The notes: generated from the sequence alone by a model not told the origin. A DNA stretch of 6,920 nucleotides from JACKOD01 sp041591635 (GCA_041591635.1 JBFHRO010000174.1:1-6920); one strand, 5' to 3'. Counted from the stretch's first letter, positions 1-6,076 are shown. Translations and numbers: made by a program.

Positions 1-1598
1 ATGCGCATGGTGATCTGGGCCCAGCGCTCCTGGTGTTCGGCGCCGTTGCCCGAGGTTTGGCCATTGGCGGGTTTGTGACACTGGTAGGGCGCTTCGTAGT
101 CAATGACCTCCTTGCCCGCTTCGAGTCGCGCAATGACCCGGTCCCGATCCTCGGGGTGCGAAAAGCACAGCGCGAAGGCATCCCTTTGACGCTTAAGAAC
201 GTCCTTGGCCGAGCTGTAGCCCAGCATGCTCACCATAGAGGGGTTCAGTTCGGCAAAACGGCGGTTAAGTGCGATCTGGAAAATCCCTTCCACCGCATTG
301 TTGAACAGCGACCGGTAACGGCGCAGGGTAAGAAGTGCCCGGGCATTGGCCTTGATGGTGGTGCGCTGGGCGACTTTGAGCCGGTCGGCCAGGGCGAAGG
401 AAATCAGTACCAGCTGGCAGAGAATGCCCAGATGCGGTGAGTTGCTGGTGAAAAAGTTAAAGGGCATCACGCCGGTAATGGTGAACGCATAAATAGCAAC
501 GCCGGTAAAATTCAGCAGCCAGGCCAGAAAGTAGAACTTGGCGGCCTGATTGCCGCGACGCATGACGATATAGGCGATCCACACCATGCCGATGGCGTAC
601 AAAATGGTTCCCAGCACGCCCCAGCGAATAGCGGTAGTGGTATCAACATAGTAGGTGATAAAGAAGTTGATCAGGGTGATGCGGACAAAGAGCATGAGAA
701 TCTGGTCGAGATCGGGTTCATGCTCCTTGGTTTCGAGAAAGGAGCGGGCCATCAATAGCGCAAACAGCCAGCAGGTCCATATATAGTGGGCCAGATACTG
801 GCGGTCGAAAATGGCGGGGATTTTGCCGAAAACCTCCACCCCGTGCACCCGCTCGGTAAGAATGAAGCACAAATAGGCGGCCAGGTAGAGAATGTAGTAA
901 AAGAAACTGACTTCCCGGACCGAAATGTAGACAAACAGGTTGTAGGCAAACATGATCAGAAAGGCGCCCATAACGGCGCCATAGAACATCTTCTCGATCT
1001 TTGCCCGGCTCATGAAACCTTCGGGCGTCATCAGGTTCAGGGCCAGATGGATCGAAAAATCGCTGCGAATCCGCAGATAGAGCGCGACTTCCTCATCGCG
1101 CGGCAGCACGATTTCATACACCTGATTGACATGACTGATGTCCCGCTCTTGCAGCGGTGTGTCATAGGTCATGCGCTTGTTGTAGAGGACGGTTCCCTGT
1201 TTGGACACCAAAAACAGTTCGGATTGGTCGAGTAGCGGCAGATCCAGTTGCAGCCACAGGGTTTTGAGGGCGTTTTTGCCGCGATACTTCAGCGGTTGAA
1301 TGATCCAGAATGCCGAGGAGGAGTAGCCCAGGTTGATCGGGCCCGGTTTGTCATTGGCTACAGCGTATTGATACATGTTGGCTGCCAATACGTCTTTGAT
1401 CGACAGGGTTCCGGTTTTGTCCTCAATGTATTTTACGCTTTTGTTCAGATCATAGTCGTCGATGCCGTCTTTGAGCTCGAGCAACTCCTGGCGCGAAAAA
1501 CTGGCGGCCTCTGCCTGTCCCGCGATACAAAGCAGTATCAAACACAGGCGGACAAGCACAATCAGGCCGCGTATTCCCCATACTGATACCGACAACAA
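1..1598 (-). CDS. 7TMR-DISM membrane sensor with PAS domain, C-terminus beyond window
   Basis: The reading frame is open from a TTG at 1598 to the window edge (532 codons), so the gene is partial at its 3' end. Residues 1-31 look like a signal peptide (hydrophobic run VLVRLCLILLCIAG, then A-E-A before S32). Residues about 55-190 resemble the periplasmic 7TMR-DISMED2 sensor domain: an FWI start near 96, then LWLQLDLPLLD and LYLRIRS strands. Residues about 204-405 form a hydrophobic multi-helix block with the family signatures AYNLFVYISVRE and LVLISFALADRL. A charged helical linker leads to a PAS domain from about 428 (YRSLFNNAVEGIFQ, then FAELNPSMVSMLGY). In this family the DISM module senses periplasmic ligands, often carbohydrates or unknown small molecules, and usually drives a GGDEF, EAL or histidine kinase output. 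That output is not visible here, so the activity is inferred. The TTG start is supported by an AGGGG box 7 nt upstream. A GTG 13 codons later (V14) would also leave a good signal peptide, but has no comparable box. Confidence 0.9.
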   Translation of the reverse strand, partial: MLSVSVWGIRGLIVLVRLCLILLCIAGQAEAASFSRQELLELKDGIDDYDLNKSVKYIEDKTGTLSIKDVLAANMYQYAVANDKPGPINLGYSSSAFWIIQPLKYRGKNALKTLWLQLDLPLLDQSELFLVSKQGTVLYNKRMTYDTPLQERDISHVNQVYEIVLPRDEEVALYLRIRSDFSIHLALNLMTPEGFMSRAKIEKMFYGAVMGAFLIMFAYNLFVYISVREVSFFYYILYLAAYLCFILTERVHGVEVFGKIPAIFDRQYLAHYIWTCWLFALLMARSFLETKEHEPDLDQILMLFVRITLINFFITYYVDTTTAIRWGVLGTILYAIGMVWIAYIVMRRGNQAAKFYFLAWLLNFTGVAIYAFTITGVMPFNFFTSNSPHLGILCQLVLISFALADRLKVAQRTTIKANARALLTLRRYRSLFNNAVEGIFQIALNRRFAELNPSMVSMLGYSSAKDVLKRQRDAFALCFSHPEDRDRVIARLEAGKEVIDYEAPYQCHKPANGQTSGNGAEHQERWAQITMR

Positions 1599-1605
1599 TC
1601 AATGA

Positions 1606-1610
1606 CCCCT
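1606..1610 (-). promoter_or_regulatory. Ribosome-binding site deciding the TTG start of the DISM receptor
   Basis: On the minus strand this reads AGGGG and sits 7 nt before the TTG at 1598. An in-frame TGA at 1601-1599 directly precedes that TTG, so translation cannot start further upstream. The box favours the TTG over the downstream GTG. Confidence 0.6.
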
Positions 1611-1645
1611 ATGTAACCGTTTTGCAATCTCAAGCCCAGTAACTC

Positions 1646-1667
1646 TAGCTCGAAATTAGCTCAAATG
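1646..1667. promoter_or_regulatory. Two tandem 11-bp direct repeats, possible regulator site
   Basis: TAGCTCGAAAT is followed directly by TAGCTCAAATG. The hexamer TAGCTC recurs exactly 11 bp apart, one helical turn. The repeat lies in the 243-bp gap between the divergent DISM receptor and lipoprotein genes. Tandem 11-bp repeats are the usual layout of OmpR/PhoB-type response regulator sites, but this sequence is not a PHO box and no regulator is in view. Chance is possible in a gap this size. Confidence 0.25.
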
Positions 1668-1689
1668 CTTGTGCTGTACTATGTGAAAT

Positions 1690-1710
1690 GCGAAATTACG
1701 GTGATTTTGC
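1690..1710. repeat. Imperfect inverted repeat in divergent intergenic gap
   Basis: GCGAAAT and ATTTTGC flank a 7-nt centre, matching at 6 of 7 positions with a G-T pair at the seventh. It could be an operator or a small hairpin in the leader of the lipoprotein gene at 1842. The rest of the 1599-1841 gap shows no convincing consensus -35/-10 pair on either strand by eye. Confidence 0.2.
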
Positions 1711-1841
1711 GAAGTGCAGGCACAAAAAAGTAACCAATACGTGACAAGGCTGGCTGCAATGGTGCGCGGATGCTGTTAGCCTTTCGACCCTTCTAGATCG
1801 CACGCTTCTCGCTCGATAGTTCGACTTGTTGGAATCCACTT

Positions 1842-3014
1842 ATGGCGAAACTCGGAAAATTCCTGGCCCTGATGCCCTGGTTGTTGATCACCGGTTGTAA
1901 TTCCAATACCGCCTCCACCAGTAACAGCCCTTTGTGTATCGATGTGGCGGCCCCGGTAAGTCATGCGGTGCCCAGTTTTACCGTGAGTGAGCACTTGTCC
2001 CGGACTTACGCTTATTATCCACTGGCTGCCATGCAGCCAGGAGCACCGGTGGCAACGGATGTCGAAGCGGCGATTGGCAAAATGGATGAGGCGGTTGGCA
2101 AGTTCATTCGCTACACCGGCCCGGCCAGCAATATCGTTTCGACTACCAATGAGCTTGACCTGCTGGAATCCATTATTGCCAGTGATACGGTTGAGAATCT
2201 GGTAATGGCCAAGGCAAGCATGGTAGAGAGCGTGCAACAAAGTCTGGCCTGCGGCTATAACAATCAGAACATCCGGCTTACCACTATGGTTGAGGGCGAA
2301 GTCCAGGAGAAGCTCTTTACCCTGAGTTACAACTATGCCCCCAATGCGGCCACCGGTTCGACCAGTGTGCAGCCGATTCTGACCAAAACCCTGATTCACA
2401 AACAACCCAACGGCACCAGCAGCACTTTTAGTCCTGTGGCTGTGGTAAAGCTTGATCCGGCCAGCTTTCAGGGCACGGGTTATAACCCGGTGAAGTTTTT
2501 GCAGGCCAACTATGGCGGGAATGACGAATCGCTTATCTTGCGGCTTGATCGGGAAAACCGGCTCGACAGTCTGGCCTTCAATTCAGCAACCAGCTTCAAA
2601 CTGAACGAAACGTATCCACAGATCAAGCGTGTGCGTTTTGAAATGCCCTATGACAGTTCGCAAGTACAGATATTTGCGTCGCGTTTTCTGGTGGCGTATG
2701 CGGTGCCGGATGGCACCTTGCTTGAAGACCCCAGCAGTGAGCAGCTCAAGGCGGTGTACAAAACCTGGGGGCAGCCCAAGGCGGATTCGACCTATGATGG
2801 TGCTACTAACACCTATGCCTACCCGGTGAGTACCGATGGCAACGAGCGGCGACTGTATTCCCCCACCGAAGCCTCGCTTGAAGATTTGTACCAGCGCTGG
2901 GGGGCTGTCCTTGTTCCCCGCTATCAGGATCCGGCGTTTGATAACACCGCCGACCAAAGCGCTTCGCCTTCCTATCAGTATCAGGGAACCCTGGTGACCC
3001 GCGTCAACCAGTAG
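1842..3014 (+). CDS. Predicted outer-membrane lipoprotein of unknown function (390 aa)
   Basis: The N-terminus has a lysine-bearing start, a hydrophobic core and a lipobox, I16-T17-G18-C19. This predicts cleavage before C19 by signal peptidase II and lipidation. Asn at +2 (no Asp) favours sorting to the outer membrane. A Ser/Thr/Asn-rich tether (about 20-31) follows. The mature part has alternating helical stretches (about 70-135, including SIIASDTVENLVMAKASMVES) and a long probably beta-rich section (about 140-290). C32 and C137 are the only other cysteines and could pair in the periplasm. Near the C-terminus an LxxxYxxWG motif occurs twice (about 302-310 and 346-354). I recognise no family or catalytic motif, so no activity is claimed. 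The start has a weak GGA box 8 nt upstream. The gene stands alone, divergent from the receptor and convergent with the small-protein cluster. Confidence 0.88.
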   Translation: MAKLGKFLALMPWLLITGCNSNTASTSNSPLCIDVAAPVSHAVPSFTVSEHLSRTYAYYPLAAMQPGAPVATDVEAAIGKMDEAVGKFIRYTGPASNIVSTTNELDLLESIIASDTVENLVMAKASMVESVQQSLACGYNNQNIRLTTMVEGEVQEKLFTLSYNYAPNAATGSTSVQPILTKTLIHKQPNGTSSTFSPVAVVKLDPASFQGTGYNPVKFLQANYGGNDESLILRLDRENRLDSLAFNSATSFKLNETYPQIKRVRFEMPYDSSQVQIFASRFLVAYAVPDGTLLEDPSSEQLKAVYKTWGQPKADSTYDGATNTYAYPVSTDGNERRLYSPTEASLEDLYQRWGAVLVPRYQDPAFDNTADQSASPSYQYQGTLVTRVNQ

Positions 3015-3058
3015 CCGGAGCGACGCGTGCGTGGTGCATTGTGCGCCAGCGCTGCCGG
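3015..3058. repeat. Nested hairpin between convergent genes, possible weak terminator
   Basis: Just after the lipoprotein stop, CCGGAGCG (3015-3022) can pair with CGCT-G-CCGG (3050-3058) with one bulged G. Inside it, TGGTGCA (3032-3038) pairs with TGCGCCA (3042-3048) through one G-U pair. Neither strand has a following T tract, so it is not a classical intrinsic terminator. It may instead block read-through or protect 3' ends of the two convergent transcripts. Confidence 0.3.
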
Positions 3059-3064
3059 GGGGGC

Positions 3065-3274
3065 TCAGGCTTTGGATGATCCGGTGGCAAGCATCCGGTC
3101 TGGCAAATGCGCCTCCAGCATCTCCAGCGCCATTTGATTGCGGCTGACCAGATCTGTGTAGTAGTTCAGCAATTTGCTGTCAGGACAGGGCTGTCTTCGG
3201 ATAGCCTCAAGCTGTGAAAAGGCTTCTGCCAGTTCTTCAATCAGTCGCTGACGTTGTGCTTCCAGTGTACTCAT
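3065..3274 (-). CDS. Small helical hairpin protein, triplet member 3 (69 aa)
   Basis: I recognise no named family. The protein reads as two amphipathic helices (about 3-27 and 34-57) joined by a short turn containing P-C-P-D (29-32), with a polar tail. Leucines spaced in heptads (L4, L11, L15, L22, I25) suggest a coiled coil or helical hairpin. There is no signal peptide or membrane segment, so it is probably cytoplasmic. It aligns without gaps to the next gene upstream: both contain LEAQ, RL(I/L)xEL, a proline turn, LNYY and RNQ, about 25 identities in 54 positions counted by eye. Start support is good: AAGGA lies 7 nt before the ATG. It is last in the minus-strand run of three, 54 nt after its paralogue, so co-transcription is likely but not shown. 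Confidence 0.8.
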   Translation of the reverse strand: MSTLEAQRQRLIEELAEAFSQLEAIRRQPCPDSKLLNYYTDLVSRNQMALEMLEAHLPDRMLATGSSKA

Positions 3275-3328
3275 TCAGTCGTCCTTGTGGGCTTGTGGGA
3301 GTTGGGTTGAATCATTCGTGGCTGGCGA

Positions 3329-3556
3329 CTAGCTTGAGCCTGATTTGGTGCGACCGCTGTGACTTTGCGCTTGGCCAAAGAGATGGCAGTCAATCATGTC
3401 GATCAGCTGCTGATTGCGTTCGACGATCTCGAGGTAGTAATTGAGCATTTTAAAATTCGGGCGCGATTCGCTGCGCAGGCAATCGAGTTGTGCCTTAGCG
3501 TCTTTTAACTCCGCCAGCAAGCGACTTTTTTGCGCTTCAAGGGTCTGGGTTATCAT
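3329..3556 (-). CDS. Small helical hairpin protein, triplet member 2 (75 aa)
   Basis: This is the closest paralogue of the gene at 3065-3274. Helix 1 spans about 5-28 (LEAQ, then RLLAEL at 12-17), followed by a turn with P33 and helix 2 at about 36-59 (MLNYY at 37-41, ERNQ at 46-49). A Ser/Gly/Lys-rich tail ends the protein. No transmembrane segment or known catalytic motif is visible. Function is unknown; the pattern suits a small adaptor, chaperone or self-assembling protein, which is inference only. GGAG lies 8 nt before the ATG. The 92-nt gap to the upstream member holds an inverted repeat (3588-3620) and a TATACT hexamer on the minus strand, so this gene may have its own promoter as well as read-through from upstream. 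Confidence 0.82.
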   Translation of the reverse strand: MITQTLEAQKSRLLAELKDAKAQLDCLRSESRPNFKMLNYYLEIVERNQQLIDMIDCHLFGQAQSHSGRTKSGSS

Positions 3557-3587
3557 AGGGCCATCTCCGTCACCTGCACACAGGGCA

Positions 3588-3620
3588 CAGTATATCGACT
3601 GCGCTGGCCCCGATATGCTG
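3588..3620. promoter_or_regulatory. Inverted repeat upstream of triplet member 2, operator candidate
   Basis: CAGTATATCG (3588-3597) and CGATATGCTG (3611-3620) are inverted copies at 9 of 10 positions, with a 13-nt centre. The left arm contains TATACT on the minus strand, which could serve as a -10 hexamer for the gene starting at 3556, although no good -35 is seen at normal spacing. A repressor site overlapping a promoter is one reading. An RNA hairpin in the transcript between members 1 and 2 is another. There is no T tract, so a terminator is unlikely. Confidence 0.35.
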
Positions 3621-3648
3621 ACCCGTTAACACTCGCAGGTAACGCTTG

Positions 3649-3906
3649 TTAGTTTTTGGTATCTACTCTGTGAGTAGAATCAGAAGGCCGAAACGGCCGC
3701 AGTGACGGATCAAGGCGGTAATACAGCAAGAACTGTTCCTTACGGGAGATCAGCTTGTCATAAGTGGCCAGGAGAATATCCCGATTGACATTCGAGGAGA
3801 GGCGAAGGTCCTGGGCTTTCTGCTTGAGCGTGGAGAGTTCATCAATGAGCCGCGAGCGCAGATCATCCCGGTAGGTTTCAAAGTGACGGGATTTGACGTT
3901 GGGCAT
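3649..3906 (-). CDS. Small helical protein, triplet member 1 (85 aa)
   Basis: First of the three minus-strand mini-genes. The frame stays open upstream to 4209, but the ATG at 3906 is chosen for two reasons. AAGGA lies 8 nt before it, and similarity to the other two members begins only after it. The protein has an N-terminal extension of about 8 residues relative to its relatives, RLIDEL at 19-24, a helix-breaking Ser/Asn stretch near 37-41, and LLATYDKLISRKE at 45-57. These match RL(I/L)xEL and LLNYY...RNQ of the others in the same order with one extra residue between them. The match is weaker than between members 2 and 3, so common descent is likely rather than certain. The C-terminal tail is rich in Arg, Pro and Asp. 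No family is recognised; the protein is probably cytoplasmic and strongly charged. Confidence 0.78.
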   Translation of the reverse strand: MPNVKSRHFETYRDDLRSRLIDELSTLKQKAQDLRLSSNVNRDILLATYDKLISRKEQFLLYYRLDPSLRPFRPSDSTHRVDTKN

Positions 3907-3914
3907 GGTGACAT

Positions 3915-3919
3915 TCCTT
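3915..3919 (-). promoter_or_regulatory. Ribosome-binding site fixing the start of triplet member 1
   Basis: AAGGA on the minus strand ends 8 nt before the ATG at 3906. It is the reason for rejecting the longer open frame that begins at 4209, whose extra 101 residues overlap the divergent intergenic region. Confidence 0.65.
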
Positions 3920-4042
3920 GTGTATCGTCTGAAAGGTTGCGCGACATGGCCAAACTCCTGTGGCCAGTCGTCCTGATTCTGGATCAGTTTCTGCAGAAAG
4001 ACAATTTTTGCAGGAAAAGAATAAAATTTGTTCAGAACTGGT

Positions 4043-4054
4043 TCACATTTGTGA
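4043..4054. promoter_or_regulatory. 12-bp palindrome in divergent promoter region (operator candidate)
   Basis: TCACA-TT-TGTGA is a perfect inverted repeat around a 2-nt centre. It lies in the 289-bp gap (3907-4195) between the triplet and the 118-aa gene, 137 bp from one start and 142 bp from the other. Its core ACATTTGT recurs in the palindrome at 6077-6088. The half-sites resemble CRP half-sites but in the wrong polarity and spacing, so CRP is not proposed. Apart from this and an adjacent GTTC direct repeat, I see no gene or clear consensus promoter in the gap. Confidence 0.35.
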
Positions 4055-4182
4055 TGAGCACCTACAGGCATTGTGCGCCCCGATGGCAGCAAAGGCGGTA
4101 TTGTGCGCGCTGTGCCTCGGTCGATCCGATCCTCTGCTAAGCTCAATAGAGAGCATGCGTTGGATTTACGGTTGAAAAGTAC

Positions 4183-4187
4183 GGGAG
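4183..4187 (+). promoter_or_regulatory. Ribosome-binding site fixing the start of the 118-aa gene
   Basis: GGGAG sits 8 nt before the ATG at 4196. The frame is open upstream to an ATG at 4073, but that start has no comparable box and the added 41 residues are basic, unlike the strongly acidic remainder. Confidence 0.65.
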
Positions 4188-4195
4188 CTATCCTT

Positions 4196-4552
4196 ATGAG
4201 CGGTACCACGATTGCGAATGCACTGGAAGCCTTTATGAGCTTCAGCGAGTTGCTGGACGATGCCTATTGGGAGGCCTCGTCTATCGAGACCAAGGATGCG
4301 CTCTATGACATTATCAGCATTTTTTCCCACGAAATTGCCGAGCTCAACAAGCTGAGCATTCAGGATCACGATTACCCCTACGAAATCATCACCGAAGGGA
4401 TGCGTTGGGTGATTCCGAAAGTTGAAAAACTGGACGAATACAAAGAGGAAACACTGGTCCGGACCCGCACCTTGCTGAATATGCGAGAGGTGATTTCCAG
4501 TGTGATCATCATTCTCGAAGAGCAGAACGACTGCACGCCCGATTTCGTATAG
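4196..4552 (+). CDS. Acidic helical protein of unknown function (118 aa)
   Basis: No family is recognised. The protein is rich in Asp and Glu and predicted mostly helical: about 7-24, 31-53, 62-80 and 84-110. The hydrophobic patch near 100-107 (SSVIIILEE) is too short and too close to charges to be a membrane span, and there is no signal peptide, so a cytoplasmic location is likely. Aromatic and hydrophobic residues (Y24, W25, Y61, Y63, W71) are regularly spaced, consistent with a folded four-helix bundle; that fold is inference. It is transcribed divergently from the mini-protein triplet and could share control with it through the 289-bp gap. It converges on the serine hydrolase gene across a hairpin terminator. 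No motif shared with the triplet is evident. Confidence 0.78.
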   Translation: MSGTTIANALEAFMSFSELLDDAYWEASSIETKDALYDIISIFSHEIAELNKLSIQDHDYPYEIITEGMRWVIPKVEKLDEYKEETLVRTRTLLNMREVISSVIIILEEQNDCTPDFV

Positions 4553-4573
4553 ATCGAAATCTTTTCGGCGCAG

Positions 4574-4604
4574 GCAAAACAGCCCTGATCGCGAGCTGTT
4601 TTGC
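4574..4604. terminator. Bidirectional intrinsic terminator between convergent genes
   Basis: GCAAAACAGC (4574-4583) and GCTGTTTTGC (4595-4604) are perfect 10-bp inverted copies around an 11-nt loop. The A-rich left arm and T-rich right arm put a TTTT run at the 3' side on both strands. It lies 21 nt after the stop of the 118-aa gene and 22 nt beyond the end of the hydrolase gene, so it can end both transcripts. The T run sits within the stem rather than after it, so efficiency is uncertain. Confidence 0.7.
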
Positions 4605-4626
4605 GGGCCGCCCCTTCAAGCGAACG

Positions 4627-5955
4627 TTAGCGAGCGGTTGCCATGGCTGATCCGCGCGCGACCAGCTTGGGCTTGCGGGCGACCGGGGGGCAGTTCTGGC
4701 ACACGGCGTTGACGAACATGATCAGGGCCGGGTAGTGGTGCGCAAAGAAAGGAATTCCCGAGTTCAGCAGCGATACCGAGATATCGCGGCTTTCATCTGC
4801 CCAGCAAAGCTTGTTGATCAGCCCTATGTGACCAAAGGCGCTGCCACTTTGCGGCCCCCACATGCCTACCGGATTGCCACCGAGCATCATGCCGGCGCTG
4901 TAGCGCATGGGAATGAGCATGGTGCGGTCAATCTGCATCGAGCCATACTCATGAATGGCGCGGTATACCGTCATGGGCTTGCAGACTTGCTGCCCTTCCC
5001 AGATGCCATCGTCGAGCAGCATCTGAAAAAAGCGCGACACTTCCTCGGCGGTGCCGGTCAGGTTACCGGCTGGAATCACCGCCGCCTGGAAGCGCGGATC
5101 ATTGGTGACCCTTTCGATGGTATCAACATCGGCCCCCAGCGCACGCTTGATGGCCCAGGAGACGGGGAAGGGCGGCTTGGGGCCGGTGACATAATTGGTC
5201 GCCAGCTGATCGAGCTTGTCTTTGCTGATGCCGTAGGTGAAATGGTTCATTCCCAGCGGCTGGCTGATGCGCTTGCGCAGAAAGGATTGGATCGAGTCGC
5301 CGGTCACCTGTTCCAGCACCCGCTGCAACACGTAGCCGCCGGTAATGGCATGGTACGCCAGCTGGGCGCCATCCACTGCAATGGGCTTGGCTTCGCAGAG
5401 CATGCGCCAGATTTCATCGTTGTTCCAGAGGCTATCCAGCGGGGCATTGGTGGGAATTCCCGGAATGCCGCCGCGATGCGACAGAATGTGATGAATCGTG
5501 ATGTTTTTCTTGCCGTTTTGCGCGAACTCGGGGCAATAAAAACTGACCGGATCGAGCAGGTTGATTTTGTTGTCTTCGGCCAGCAGATGAATCAGCAATG
5601 CCGTGACGGCCTTGGACGCTGAAAACAGGCATACCGGCGTCTGGGTGCTCATCGCCACCTTGGGGGTTTCGGGCGTATCGGCTGGGCCATTGCCATGCGC
5701 GTGGCCGATAGCGCGGTTGAGCACTATCTTGCCCTGCCGGCGCACACACAGCTGCATGCCCGGATGAACGCCTGTGCGGTACAGGGCCTCGGTGGCGGCC
5801 CAGATGGCGTCAATCTGCTTTTGCGTCAGGCCGGCTTCTTGCGGGTGGACTTCACTGGCAGCGTCAATTTCGGTAACGCTGGACAGGTCTGCCGGGATAT
5901 CGCAGGCGTTGAGGGCTTTATGAAGCGCTTTTTTCATATAGGTTGGACATTCCAT
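4627..5955 (-). CDS. Beta-lactamase-fold serine hydrolase / esterase (442 aa)
   Basis: This is a member of the beta-lactamase-related family (PF00144), which includes class C beta-lactamases, D-Ala-D-Ala carboxypeptidases and EstB-type esterases. The active-site motifs are in order: S112-A-S-K115 (nucleophile and lysine, SxxK), Y201-H-A203 in the YxN position followed by a GGYVLQRVLEQVTG helix, and H376-I-G378 in the KTG position. Other family features are the DLLLDPVS-like segment (here INLLDPVSFY), IHHILSHRGGIPG (154-166) and the PAGNLTGTAEEVSRFFQ stretch (295-311). An HxG in place of KTG is typical of esterase-like members, so ester or amide hydrolysis is more likely than penicillin resistance. 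No signal peptide is seen, so it is probably cytoplasmic. A C419-x-x-C422 pair lies near the C-terminus. AAGGA lies 7 nt before the ATG at 5955; M7 is an alternative start. It is a single gene, divergent from the HD-GYP gene. Confidence 0.92.
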   Translation of the reverse strand: MECPTYMKKALHKALNACDIPADLSSVTEIDAASEVHPQEAGLTQKQIDAIWAATEALYRTGVHPGMQLCVRRQGKIVLNRAIGHAHGNGPADTPETPKVAMSTQTPVCLFSASKAVTALLIHLLAEDNKINLLDPVSFYCPEFAQNGKKNITIHHILSHRGGIPGIPTNAPLDSLWNNDEIWRMLCEAKPIAVDGAQLAYHAITGGYVLQRVLEQVTGDSIQSFLRKRISQPLGMNHFTYGISKDKLDQLATNYVTGPKPPFPVSWAIKRALGADVDTIERVTNDPRFQAAVIPAGNLTGTAEEVSRFFQMLLDDGIWEGQQVCKPMTVYRAIHEYGSMQIDRTMLIPMRYSAGMMLGGNPVGMWGPQSGSAFGHIGLINKLCWADESRDISVSLLNSGIPFFAHHYPALIMFVNAVCQNCPPVARKPKLVARGSAMATAR

Positions 5956-5974
5956 TCAGTGATCCTTGATTCCG

Positions 5975-6055
5975 GCTTCCGATGTGTGGCGGCTCCCTGG
6001 TCGTTGAACCTGGCCAGCATCTCCGGTTTTCACCACCGTGGCGGGAGTCGGAAGC
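5975..6055 (-). promoter_or_regulatory. Structured 5' leader of the serine hydrolase gene
   Basis: In the minus-strand transcript GCUUCCGA (6055-6048) pairs perfectly with UCGGAAGC (5982-5975). It is followed at once by CUCCC (6047-6043) pairing with GGGAG (5997-5993), leaving a 10-nt bulge on one side. The enclosed 45 nt contain short self-complementary pieces such as CUGGCCAG. The closing helix ends 7 nt before the AAGGA ribosome-binding site. This could be a translation-control or stability element. It matches no riboswitch class I know, and an 8-bp match at this distance can arise by chance. Confidence 0.35.
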
Positions 6056-6076
6056 TGTTCATCAGATGCCTTTGTT

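Noticed and set aside
33..1586. Plus-strand open frames at 33-440, 786-1235 and 1248-1586
   Set aside because: They lie opposite the DISM-PAS receptor, whose minus-strand frame is continuous and has domain signatures throughout.
1690..1710. A terminator for the lipoprotein or receptor gene
   Set aside because: It lies upstream of both genes and the stem is AT-rich with a mismatch; it is kept only as a weak inverted repeat.
3915..3960. A FliA (sigma 28) or sigma 54 promoter before triplet member 1
   Set aside because: GACGATAC resembles a FliA -10, but no TAAA-like -35 lies at the right distance; the TTGGC near 3960 is not correctly spaced from a GC for sigma 54.
4030..4044. GTTC-N7-GTTC, the form of an alphaproteobacterial LexA box
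   Set aside because: The gene content suggests a gammaproteobacterium, whose LexA site is CTGT-N8-ACAG, and the flanking genes are not SOS genes; it is probably chance and overlaps the 4043-4054 palindrome.
4073..4195. N-terminal extension of the 118-aa protein to 159 aa
   Set aside because: The start at 4073 has no ribosome-binding site and the extra segment is basic and low in order, unlike the rest; the ATG at 4196 has GGGAG 8 nt upstream.
3907..4209. N-terminal extension of triplet member 1 to a 186-aa protein
   Set aside because: The added 101 residues overlap the divergent intergenic region, show no similarity to the other members, and the ATG at 3906 has a well-placed AAGGA box.
4735..5622. 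A 295-aa plus-strand open frame opposite the serine hydrolase
   Set aside because: It is the antisense shadow of a gene with clear family motifs; its translation is low in recognisable structure and no other support was seen.
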